Shown in pieces: positions 45,621 through 53,388 of a stretch of 64,000 bases of DNA. Below the pieces are notes generated by a model that was given only the letters and a program-made list of their open reading frames with translations, was not told the origin of the DNA and searched no databases. The translations under genes and the position numbers were made by a program. The stretch spans positions 186,001 to 250,000 of the forward strand of contig JANSXH010000003.1 of the NCBI GenBank assembly GCA_024743055.1, written 5' to 3'. Numbering within the stretch: position 1 is the stretch's first letter; each line of letters opens with the position of its first letter. Origin of the DNA: Pseudomonadota bacterium. GTDB lineage: Bacteria > Pseudomonadota > Alphaproteobacteria > Sneathiellales > Sneathiellaceae.

Positions 45621-46934
45621 ATGGAACAAATTCAACTGATTGCCCTGTTTCTATTTATCCTGTTCCTGTTTCTGGGAACCGGTATTTGGGTCGGGTTAGC
45701 CCTCCTTGGTGTTGCCTTTATAGGCATTGAACTTTTCACCGCTCGTCCTGCCGGCGACACAATGATTACTACCATTTGGTCAAGTTCATCAAGTTGGACT
45801 CTGACAGCTTTGCCGCTGTTTATCTGGATGGGAGAGATACTCTATCGAACGCGATTGTCGGAAGACATGTTCCGAGGGCTTGCCCCGTGGATGGCGCGCC
45901 TTCCAGGTGGCCTTGTTCATACGAATATTGTCGGTTGCACGATTTTTGCCGCCGTTTCCGGCTCATCCGCGGCTACCCTTACAACAGTCGGCAAGATGTC
46001 CATACCGGAGCTTCGAAAGCGGCAATATCCGGAGACTCTGGTCATCGGCACCCTAGCGGGCGCGGCGACCCTCGGGCTAATGATCCCACCGTCTCTGACC
46101 CTCATCGTTTATGGCGTAACTATAAATGAAAGTATCACCAAACTGTTTATGGCAGGTATTTTGCCTGGTCTGTTTCTGGCTTTCATGTTCATGGCTTATG
46201 TGGCGCTTTATTCGAAATTTTCGTCGAAATTCAATCCGGCTGAGGAACCGAAGCTTAGCTTTGCACAGAAGGTAAAGAACTCGAGATTCCTGATCCCGGT
46301 GCTGTTGCTTATTCTTGTGGTCATTGGCTCCATGTATTTGGGTATCGCGACGGCGACGGAAGCCGCCGCGTTCGGGGTAGTTGGATCTCTTATTCTGGCG
46401 GCAAGCCAGAAATCTCTCAACTGGAGTACTTTTTCAGAAAGCCTGATGGGAGCGACCCGGACGTCAGCAATGATCGCGCTGATCCTGGCCGGTGCGTCCT
46501 TCTTGTCTTTGTCCATGGGCTTTACTGGACTGCCGCGCGGCTTGGCTGACTTGATCGCGTCTCTCGAGCTTTCACGCTTTGAGCTTCTGATGGTCTTGCT
46601 GGTTTTCTATATCATTCTCGGTTGCTTCCTGGATGGAATTTCCTCCGTTGTTTTGACCATGGCTGTGGTCGAACCGATGATCAGACAGGCCGGAATTGAT
46701 TTGATCTGGTTCGGGATCTTCATTGTTGTTGTTGTAGAAATGGCCCAAATTACGCCGCCGATCGGGTTCAACCTGTTTGTGCTGCAGGGCATGACAGATT
46801 ACGAAATGAATTTCATCGCCAAGGCAGCGATCCCCATGTTTTTGATCATGGTGCTGATGGTGTTCGTTTTGATTTTCGTGCCGGAATTGGCAACTTTCTT
46901 GCCAGAAAATATGAGGCCAGGCCCAGGTGGTTAG
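45621..46934 (+). CDS. TRAP transporter large permease (DctM type)
   Basis: Elevator-type sodium-coupled permease of about 437 aa from the ATG at 45621 (preceded by GGGGAG). Twelve or so helices, with the family segments FAAVSGSSAATLTTVGKMSIPELRKRQYPETLVIGTLAGAATLGLMIPPSLTLIVYGV (about residues 105-165) and VEMAQITPPIGFNLFVLQGM near the end. The frame opens at 45594 in the dctQ end, so 45621 is a choice. This completes the transporter. An inverted repeat GGACGGTC/GACCGTCC at 46950-46980 may act as a bidirectional terminator with the convergent regulator. Confidence 0.93.
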   Translation: MEQIQLIALFLFILFLFLGTGIWVGLALLGVAFIGIELFTARPAGDTMITTIWSSSSSWTLTALPLFIWMGEILYRTRLSEDMFRGLAPWMARLPGGLVHTNIVGCTIFAAVSGSSAATLTTVGKMSIPELRKRQYPETLVIGTLAGAATLGLMIPPSLTLIVYGVTINESITKLFMAGILPGLFLAFMFMAYVALYSKFSSKFNPAEEPKLSFAQKVKNSRFLIPVLLLILVVIGSMYLGIATATEAAAFGVVGSLILAASQKSLNWSTFSESLMGATRTSAMIALILAGASFLSLSMGFTGLPRGLADLIASLELSRFELLMVLLVFYIILGCFLDGISSVVLTMAVVEPMIRQAGIDLIWFGIFIVVVVEMAQITPPIGFNLFVLQGMTDYEMNFIAKAAIPMFLIMVLMVFVLIFVPELATFLPENMRPGPGG

Positions 46935-46961
46935 CTTTATATAAGTTCAGGACGGTCTTGC

Positions 46962-49115
46962 TCAGCCGGCAGGACCGTCCGACAAGCCTGCTTTTTCAAG
47001 TCCCTCTCGGAAGTGCTTCGCGACATTTGCATCTTCAGTCACACCGTGCCGAACCAACCATTCCGCAATGCTGAAATCGGGTTGTAGGCCCAGGATAAAA
47101 GCCTTTTGCTCTTCAGCTTCTTTCATTTGGCCAAGCTGAGCATAGCTTCCGGCAAAAGCGACGCGACTGTCCAACACATGTGTTTCAATGGTTTTCAGGG
47201 TGGCGATGGCATCTTCATACTGACCGGCGGCATATTGTGCATTTCCGAGGCCATGTCGATACCATTCCGCATGGTAGGGGTTTAGCCGCATTGCCTGTTT
47301 GACGGTTTTAACGCCCTCTGGTGCATCACCGGTCAAAAAAATCATGTTCCAGCCCCATTCCGCCATCACATCGGCATGGTTGGGGTTAAGTGCGAGAGCC
47401 GTCTTGTAGGAGTCTATCGCTTCCTCGATCTGACCAGTGATCTGATAATAGTCAGCCAGGATCCAGTGGGCTTCGGCTTCAGACCGGTCGAGGGCGACGG
47501 CCTGCTTGGCGGCTGCGAAGCCGGTTTTCAATGCCGTATCGGGATCTTCAATCCATCCATAAAGCCAACCGAGATATTTGGCGAAGGCGATACACATATA
47601 GGCCCGCGAAAATTGTGGATCAAGTTCTGCTGCCTTTTCACAGAGCTCTCCCGCATTGGTGATATTCTCAGGGGTGAGATTGAAGCGGGCTTCACTGGCA
47701 AGCAGGAAATAATCGTAAGCCGTCAGATCGACTTTGCGCTTTTGCTTGGCGAGGGACAATCTGTCATGAACGACGCTGCCACCAAGTCCGGCGATCGCAA
47801 AGGCCACTTTTTTTGTCAATTCATCCTGCAGGCCAAAGATGTCGTCTGATTCAACCGAATATCGCTCGGCCCAGAGATGTTTTCCGGAGAGAGCATCAAT
47901 AAGCTGGGCGTTCAGCCGGAACTTATTCCCTTCCTTCTGGACACTGCCTTTCAGAACATAATGAACTCCAAGCTGCTCCGCGACGGTCTGGATGCCAACA
48001 GTCTGGCCCTTGTATCCAAATGTGGAATAGGCAGCAATAACGGCGAGATCGCCAAATCTGGAAAGATCAGTGATAATGTCATTGGTCAGGCCGTCGACAT
48101 ATCGTTCCTGGCCGGGATCATTGCTGAGATTGACCAAAGGCAGCACGGCGATCGACGGTTTTTCTGGCAGAGGAAACGCCATGCGCTCGAGTGAAGCAGG
48201 CTCTTCGCTTTGGGCGCTCTGATCCGGCCAGAAAAACAAGGCTCCGATAATCCCGAGGCAGGCACATAGCGCAACTGCCACAATCCAGGAGTTCCGATGT
48301 GTCTTAGAAAGCGTTGTCTGTGCAGGACTTGCTTCTCGTGGGTACTTCTGATGTCGCGAAACTGTATCCGAAGCTGTTAATGACCCTGCCTCTTCAGGTG
48401 CTGACCGGATCAGCAAGACGGTTTGTTCTTCCGGAGCCACGCCAAGCTCTTCTTTCAAAGCAGCCTCGCAACTTGAAAATTGTTTTGCAGCAGCCGTGCT
48501 GCGTCCTTGTTTCAGGTATATACGGATCAGGCTGCGATGGGCTTCCTCATTCGTTCGATCACTCGCCAAGAGGCGAGTGGCAAGGGAGATCGCATTTTGA
48601 AAACTTGTTTCGGATGTCGCCAACAGGGACAGTTGCTCCACCAGATGGCTTGCGCTGGCATTTAGGCGCCGCCGCTCATTTCCGGCCCATTCTTCAAAGG
48701 CATCGTCCGGGATATCTATTCCGGACAGAAGGTCCCCCTTATATATATCAGCTGCTTGGGCCAGGGACGCTTCATCTCCTGCCGCTAGAAGTTGCTCAAA
48801 GATTACGACGTCAGAGGACACCACACTTTCTTTCAGACACAGACTTTGCGTATCAACTTCAAAGGCGGTTGCGGCATCTTCCTCCAAAAAAGCCTTGCGG
48901 ATATCAACTAATGCTCTGCGCAAACTTCCCGCTGCCTGTTCATCGGCGCGGTCGCTCCAAAGGAGCCGGCGTAATCGTTCTCTGGGAACTTTCTGATCAA
49001 GATGAAAGGCAAGATAGGCGACTACGAGTGCGCTTTTGCGGGTGCGCAAAAGATGTGAATTGCCCGACAATAAACCGGTGTCACCGAACAATCTGATTTC
49101 AACTTTTTCCGGCAT
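46962..49115 (-). CDS. BTAD/TPR transcriptional regulator with membrane segment
   Basis: Large one-component regulator of 717 aa. Residues about 4-90 form an OmpR-like winged helix (RLFGDTGLLSGNSHLLRTRKSALVVAYLAFHLDQKVPRERLRRLLW), about 95-240 a BTAD-type helical domain, about 270-290 a transmembrane helix (NSWIVAVALCACLGIIGALFFW), then a TolB/FlgO-like segment (SIAVLPLVNLSNDPGQERYVDGLTNDIITDLSRFGDLAVIAAYSTF, about 325-460) and TPR repeats (ALNPNHADVMAEWGWNMIF etc., 500-690). This layout resembles ToxR/CadC-like sensors that bind DNA while in the membrane. Two 40-base-spaced direct repeats stand just upstream and may be its operator. Likely targets are the divergent methyltransferase-ThDP genes. 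Confidence 0.88.
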   Translation of the reverse strand: MPEKVEIRLFGDTGLLSGNSHLLRTRKSALVVAYLAFHLDQKVPRERLRRLLWSDRADEQAAGSLRRALVDIRKAFLEEDAATAFEVDTQSLCLKESVVSSDVVIFEQLLAAGDEASLAQAADIYKGDLLSGIDIPDDAFEEWAGNERRRLNASASHLVEQLSLLATSETSFQNAISLATRLLASDRTNEEAHRSLIRIYLKQGRSTAAAKQFSSCEAALKEELGVAPEEQTVLLIRSAPEEAGSLTASDTVSRHQKYPREASPAQTTLSKTHRNSWIVAVALCACLGIIGALFFWPDQSAQSEEPASLERMAFPLPEKPSIAVLPLVNLSNDPGQERYVDGLTNDIITDLSRFGDLAVIAAYSTFGYKGQTVGIQTVAEQLGVHYVLKGSVQKEGNKFRLNAQLIDALSGKHLWAERYSVESDDIFGLQDELTKKVAFAIAGLGGSVVHDRLSLAKQKRKVDLTAYDYFLLASEARFNLTPENITNAGELCEKAAELDPQFSRAYMCIAFAKYLGWLYGWIEDPDTALKTGFAAAKQAVALDRSEAEAHWILADYYQITGQIEEAIDSYKTALALNPNHADVMAEWGWNMIFLTGDAPEGVKTVKQAMRLNPYHAEWYRHGLGNAQYAAGQYEDAIATLKTIETHVLDSRVAFAGSYAQLGQMKEAEEQKAFILGLQPDFSIAEWLVRHGVTEDANVAKHFREGLEKAGLSDGPAG

Positions 49116-49121
49116 GGATCT

Positions 49122-49172
49122 CACAAAAATCAGGTGTTTTGGACGAATTGCGCGTTTTTACCACAAAAATCA
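49122..49172. repeat. Two direct repeats in the BTAD regulator promoter region
   Basis: CACAAAAATCA occurs at 49122-49132 and again at 49162-49172, exactly 40 bases apart (about four helical turns), each followed by a related TTTTGGA stretch. The pair stands between the divergent BTAD regulator and methyltransferase genes and may be an operator or an array for a repeat-binding regulator. Confidence 0.5.
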
Positions 49173-49310
49173 CGCTTTTGGATAGCGGTTGGACGTTTTT
49201 TTCACGCTTGCCGCAGGGCTGCTTTCACACCCTTTCAGCTAGATATGCCGTCACCAAATCGAGCGGAGAGCCGATCGATTAAGTCTATCATAATGAGAGA
49301 GAACGTGACG

Positions 49311-50267
49311 ATGAGCAAATATAGAAACGACCTACCCCAATTGAAACCCAGCCTGTTCCTGACAGATGGAGGCTTGGAGACAACCCTGGTCTTCCATGAA
49401 AATATTGATCTTCCCCATTTTGCTGCCTTTGATTTGTTGCAAGATACCTTTGGCGGCCTGGCATTGGAATCTTACTACAAACCATATCTTAAAATTGCGG
49501 CCGAGACAGGAAGGGGCTTTATACTTGATACTGCCACCTGGCGGGCCAACGCGGACTGGGCGCAAAAACTTGGATATTCACAGGATGAGCTTGCGGCGGC
49601 AAACCAGCAGTCTGTTAATATGCTTGTGCGTCTTCGCAACCAGTTTGAGACCGACGCGGCTCCCATTGTGCTCAATGGTGTCATTGGACCGCGGGGGGAC
49701 GGGTATGTCGCTGGAGAACTAATGTCGGTTGAAGAAGCGAAATCTTATCACTCAGAGCAAATCGATACCTTCGCAGGCACCGAAGTGGATATGGTCACTG
49801 CCGTAACAATGACAAATACCCACGAGGCGATTGGGATTGTTTCGGCGGCGGAGGCGGCTTCCCTGCCTGTTGCTATTGCCTTCACGGTTGAAACCGATGG
49901 ACACCTTCCGTCTGGTCAGGAGTTGCGAGATGCGATCATGGAAGTCGATGCTGCGACAGAGGGCTACGCCTCCTATTTCATGATTAACTGCGCGCATCCA
50001 ACTCATTTCGAGGATGCATTGTTGGCGAACGGTACTTGGATTACCAGGATTAAAGGAATTCGCGCCAACGCTTCGAGCTGCAGTCATGAAGAGTTGGACA
50101 ATGCAACGGAACTTGATTGTGGCGATCCGCTTGAACTCGGACGCCAATATAGGGAACTCCTGGAGCAGCACGGGCATATCAACATTCTGGGTGGTTGTTG
50201 CGGAACAGACCACCGACATATTGAGCAAATCAGCCAGGCATGTAGCCTGGTGAAAGCTGTGGCATAA
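49311..50267 (+). CDS. Homocysteine S-methyltransferase family protein
   Basis: Zinc-dependent methyltransferase-fold enzyme of 318 aa from the ATG at 49311 (GAGAGAGA stands 8 bases before; the long frame from 49134 would add 59 unlike residues). Zinc ligands are the Cys in MINCAHPTHFE (about residue 226) and the double Cys in NILGGCCGTDHRHIEQI (about 298). The barrel start FLTDGGLETTLVF is typical. Members use S-methylmethionine, betaines or sulfonium compounds as donor, with homocysteine or another thiol as acceptor. The donor here is unknown. It stands between the BTAD regulator and a ThDP enzyme gene. Confidence 0.92.
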   Translation: MSKYRNDLPQLKPSLFLTDGGLETTLVFHENIDLPHFAAFDLLQDTFGGLALESYYKPYLKIAAETGRGFILDTATWRANADWAQKLGYSQDELAAANQQSVNMLVRLRNQFETDAAPIVLNGVIGPRGDGYVAGELMSVEEAKSYHSEQIDTFAGTEVDMVTAVTMTNTHEAIGIVSAAEAASLPVAIAFTVETDGHLPSGQELRDAIMEVDAATEGYASYFMINCAHPTHFEDALLANGTWITRIKGIRANASSCSHEELDNATELDCGDPLELGRQYRELLEQHGHINILGGCCGTDHRHIEQISQACSLVKAVA

Positions 50268-50310
50268 CATTGCGAAAATAAGTTCGGGGCAAAGACAAGT
50301 CCCTTAGGAA

Positions 50311-50346
50311 AAAAACACGCCGTCCTGTCGGGCGGCGTGTTTTTTG
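50311..50346 (+). terminator. Rho-independent terminator after the methyltransferase gene
   Basis: AAACACGCCG(TCC) and (GG)GCGGCGTGTTT form a GC-rich stem around TGTC, flanked by A and followed by TTTTTT. It separates the methyltransferase from the next operon. Confidence 0.9.
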
Positions 50347-50502
50347 CTGATCCGGATTTACCTGAGGAATTGTTCAGGAGCAAGCCCCCTCTTTGTAACG
50401 ACAAACATGGACCTGATCCTTCGCTTCTGATACGACGGAACTGTAAAAAATAAAAATGTCCGGGTGCGGGCGAAAAAACAGGCCGATGAAAGAGGAAGAC
50501 AA

Positions 50503-52197
50503 ATGTCCGGAACGTTAAAGGAAAGATCGGGAGGTCAAATCCTTGCGGATCAGCTCGCAATACAAGGCGCTGACATGGTCTTTTGTGTTCCGGGCGAAAG
50601 CTATATAGATGTAATTGACGGCCTCTATAACCATGCCAACAAGATCCGTATGATCAATACCCGCCATGAAGGCGGGGCCGCCAACATGGCGGAAGCCTAT
50701 GGCAAGCTAACAGGTCGGCCTGGTATCTGTATGGTGACCCGGGGGCCGGGGGCAACTAATGCCTCTATCGGCTTGCATACGGCATTTCAGGACAGCACGC
50801 CAATGATCATGTTTATCGGCCAGGTGGCGCGGGATATGGTCGACCGGGAAGCTTTTCAGGAGATGGATTATAGGCGGGTCTTTGGCGAAATGGCGAAATG
50901 GGTGGCGCAAATTGATGATGTCCGGCGCATTCCGGAATATATCAGCCGCGCCTATCATACGGCCCTGTCAGGGCGCCCTGGTCCAGTGGTTCTGGCTCTG
51001 CCGGAAGATATGCTAACTGATATCGCCGCTGTTGCCGATATCTCCCGTCCTGCCTTAGCACCGGCCATTGCGCCTTCCGCTTCAGTGATGTCGGATCTCT
51101 CGGAACTGTTAGAAGAGGCGGAGAAGCCGTTTATGATTGTCGGGGGTGCGACCTGGTCACAAGCCGCTGTCAACAACATCCAGGAGTTTGCAGAGGCTAA
51201 TGGTATTCCCGTCGGTGTTTCCCTTCGATCCCAGGACTGTTTTGATAACCGACATCCGAACTATGCCGGTGATGTTGGCATTGCCGTCAACCCGAAGCTG
51301 GCGGAGCGGATTCGCCAGAGCGACTTGTTGCTGGTAGTTGGGCCACGCCTGGGGGAAATGACGACACAGGGCTATAGTCTGCTGGATTTGCCAGAGCCCT
51401 CACAGAAGATGGTGCATGTCCATCCAGGAATTGAAGAACTTGGGCGGGTCTTCCTCCCCGACCTGGCTGTCAACGCGACAATGCGTGAATTTGCCAAGCT
51501 GGCCAAGGCGCTCAACCCCTCAATATCGCCAGACCGGGAAAGCTGGGTTGCCTCTGCTCATAGTGATTATCTGGAGAGGATCAAGCCGACAGAAGTGCCT
51601 GGCCCCGTCAATATGGGGAAGATTGTCAGTTACTTGAACAGTAGGCTTCCTGAAGATGCCATCGTTACTGCAGGAGCTGGAAACTATACAGTTTGGGCTC
51701 ATCGGTTCTTCCAGCATAAATCCTTTAGAACACAACTCGCGCCTACAAGCGGCGCCATGGGGTATAGTGTTCCCGCAGCAATCAGCGCTAAACTTACCGC
51801 TCCGGAAAGAACAGTAGTTAGCTTTAATGGCGACGGGTGTTTCATGATGCTCGGACAGGAACTGGCAACGGCCATGCAGTTCAACGCGCCGGTCATTTTC
51901 ATAATTGTTAATAACGGGATGTTGGGGACCATACGGATGCATCAGGAGCATGGATATCCGTCCCGCGTCTATGCAACCAGCCTTTCCAATCCAGATTTTG
52001 CCGCCCTTGCGGAAGCATATGGGGCTTATGGTGAAAAGGTCGTTAGAACGGAAGATTTTGCAGATGCTTTTGATAGGGCTTTGGCCAGCGGTAAACCGGC
52101 TATTCTTGAAATGATAGTCGATCCAGAAGTCCTAACCCCTGAGAAGACGCTTTCAGGCGCCCGTGCGCAAGGTGAAGCTGATCACCCAACCAGTTGA
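50503..52197 (+). CDS. ThDP-dependent enzyme, acetolactate-synthase-like
   Basis: Second thiamine-diphosphate enzyme, 564 aa from the ATG at 50503 (AGAGGAAG before it). Catalytic Glu in NTRHEGGAANMAEAYGKLTGRPG (about residue 50) and PP motif FNGDGCFMMLGQELATAMQFNAPVIFIIVNNGMLG (GDG...N, about 440-475). It differs in sequence from the first ThDP enzyme and looks closer to the acetolactate-synthase-like group (GPGATNASIGLHTAFQDSTPMIMFIGQV). No small regulatory subunit gene (ilvH) is adjacent, which argues against biosynthetic IlvB. The likely role is a catabolic carboligase or decarboxylase. The GST gene follows. Confidence 0.9.
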   Translation: MSGTLKERSGGQILADQLAIQGADMVFCVPGESYIDVIDGLYNHANKIRMINTRHEGGAANMAEAYGKLTGRPGICMVTRGPGATNASIGLHTAFQDSTPMIMFIGQVARDMVDREAFQEMDYRRVFGEMAKWVAQIDDVRRIPEYISRAYHTALSGRPGPVVLALPEDMLTDIAAVADISRPALAPAIAPSASVMSDLSELLEEAEKPFMIVGGATWSQAAVNNIQEFAEANGIPVGVSLRSQDCFDNRHPNYAGDVGIAVNPKLAERIRQSDLLLVVGPRLGEMTTQGYSLLDLPEPSQKMVHVHPGIEELGRVFLPDLAVNATMREFAKLAKALNPSISPDRESWVASAHSDYLERIKPTEVPGPVNMGKIVSYLNSRLPEDAIVTAGAGNYTVWAHRFFQHKSFRTQLAPTSGAMGYSVPAAISAKLTAPERTVVSFNGDGCFMMLGQELATAMQFNAPVIFIIVNNGMLGTIRMHQEHGYPSRVYATSLSNPDFAALAEAYGAYGEKVVRTEDFADAFDRALASGKPAILEMIVDPEVLTPEKTLSGARAQGEADHPTS

Positions 52198-52252
52198 GAA
52201 GTGTCTGACCTTTACAAGAACTCCCCCATACAAACAGTAAGAAAGTAGATAG

Positions 52253-52888
52253 ATGATCGATTTTTATACTTGGAATACTCCAAACGGCCGCAAGGTGTCT
52301 ATTCTGCTTGAGGAGCTAGGGCTCGATTATACGGTGAAGCCCATAAATATCACCGAAGGAGAGCAGGACGAGCCGGCATTTCGAGCGATTGCTCCGAACG
52401 GAAAAATCCCTGCTATTTATGATCATGAAACAGGAATCCGAATGGCTGAGTCAGGTTCCATCATGTTGTACTTGGCGAAGAAAGCGGGTACTAACCTGGT
52501 CCCGGCGGAGGAACATTCCTACTGGGAGATGATGGAATGGATTATGTGGCAGATTGGAGGGCTGGGACCGATGTGCGGTCAGGTTCATCATTTCACTAAA
52601 TTCAATCCGGGCAAAGCTCCTTATGCCGAGGAGCGTTATCTCAAGGAAGCAAAGCGTCTCTACGGGGTGCTTAACAAGCAGCTTGAAGGACAGGATTATA
52701 TTACCGGCGGATACAGCCTTGCGGATATCGCCTCCTGGCCCTGGATATCAAGGTTTGAATGGCAGACTATTGATCTAGATGACTATCCGAACGTGAAGGC
52801 CTGGTACAACAGAATTGCGGCACGGCCCGCCGTACAGAAGGGATATCATGTCCCAAATTTCACCCAGGATATACCAACAGCGGATTGA
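52253..52888 (+). CDS. Glutathione S-transferase (Ure2p/YfcG-like)
   Basis: Cytoplasmic GST of 211 aa with the N-terminal thioredoxin-like domain (MIDFYTWNTPNGRKVSILLEELGLDYTVKPINI, Asn-Gly in place of Ser/Tyr as in the nu/YfcG class), cis-Pro in NGKIPAIYD and the ESGSIMLYLAKK glutathione-binding segment. The C-terminal helical domain ends in WYNRIAARPAVQKGY. YfcG-like proteins reduce disulfides rather than conjugate. It probably belongs to the upstream ThDP operon (55-base gap). The following 500 bases are AT-rich. Confidence 0.92.
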   Translation: MIDFYTWNTPNGRKVSILLEELGLDYTVKPINITEGEQDEPAFRAIAPNGKIPAIYDHETGIRMAESGSIMLYLAKKAGTNLVPAEEHSYWEMMEWIMWQIGGLGPMCGQVHHFTKFNPGKAPYAEERYLKEAKRLYGVLNKQLEGQDYITGGYSLADIASWPWISRFEWQTIDLDDYPNVKAWYNRIAARPAVQKGYHVPNFTQDIPTAD

Positions 52889-53388
52889 TAATAGGTCAGC
52901 GCATGACCGAAAAGCAGGTGGCGCCGACACGGATGCTGCCTGCAGCGCTATTTCGCTTGTGAATTTCCGTTTAAGAAGAACCGAAATAATCCAACACACA
53001 AAAACAGAAAAATGTTGAACTAAAAAGCCGGTCGAAAGAATAACGGCTTCTGGACCTTACACATAAAACATTCAATTAGAATAATTTAGCGACATACGCT
53101 ATCATTTCAATCAACAGCGAGTTTAGTATTTAGTCACTGGTTGTTGATCGAAGTCAAATACGTTGGATGATTTTGTAAATATTTTAATCCATTGAAAGAA
53201 ATAAAACTTTTAGCCTTAATGAACTGGAATATAACTTCAGTTGTTTAACCGAACTTCTCGCAGTCAGTTATAAAAAAATTCTTTCGAATTGGGGTTTTGT
53301 TAAGGGATAATAAAGAGGTCGTATTTATAGTTAATCTACTTGTTGGGTCTTACAGGTATATCCTCTCTCATAAGGACTGTTTTAAAGT
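52889..53388. other. AT-rich region upstream of the NRPS-PKS genes
   Basis: 500 bases with no credible gene, much more AT-rich than the flanks, with A/T tracts (about 53010-53340). An ATCAACA ... TGTTGAT inverted pair lies at about 53111-53149. It should contain the promoter of the NRPS-PKS operon, but I cannot name -35/-10 boxes. No lux-type box or known riboswitch was recognised. Confidence 0.5.

Noticed and set aside
46950..46980. Inverted repeat GGACGGTC/GACCGTCC as a confirmed bidirectional terminator
   Set aside because: It lacks flanking T-runs and overlaps the end of the BTAD regulator gene, so it is only mentioned as a possibility in the dctM entry.
53100..53388. lux box or riboswitch upstream of the NRPS
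   Set aside because: No palindrome with quorum-sensing consensus and no known aptamer core was found; only a weak ATCAACA/TGTTGAT pair is present.
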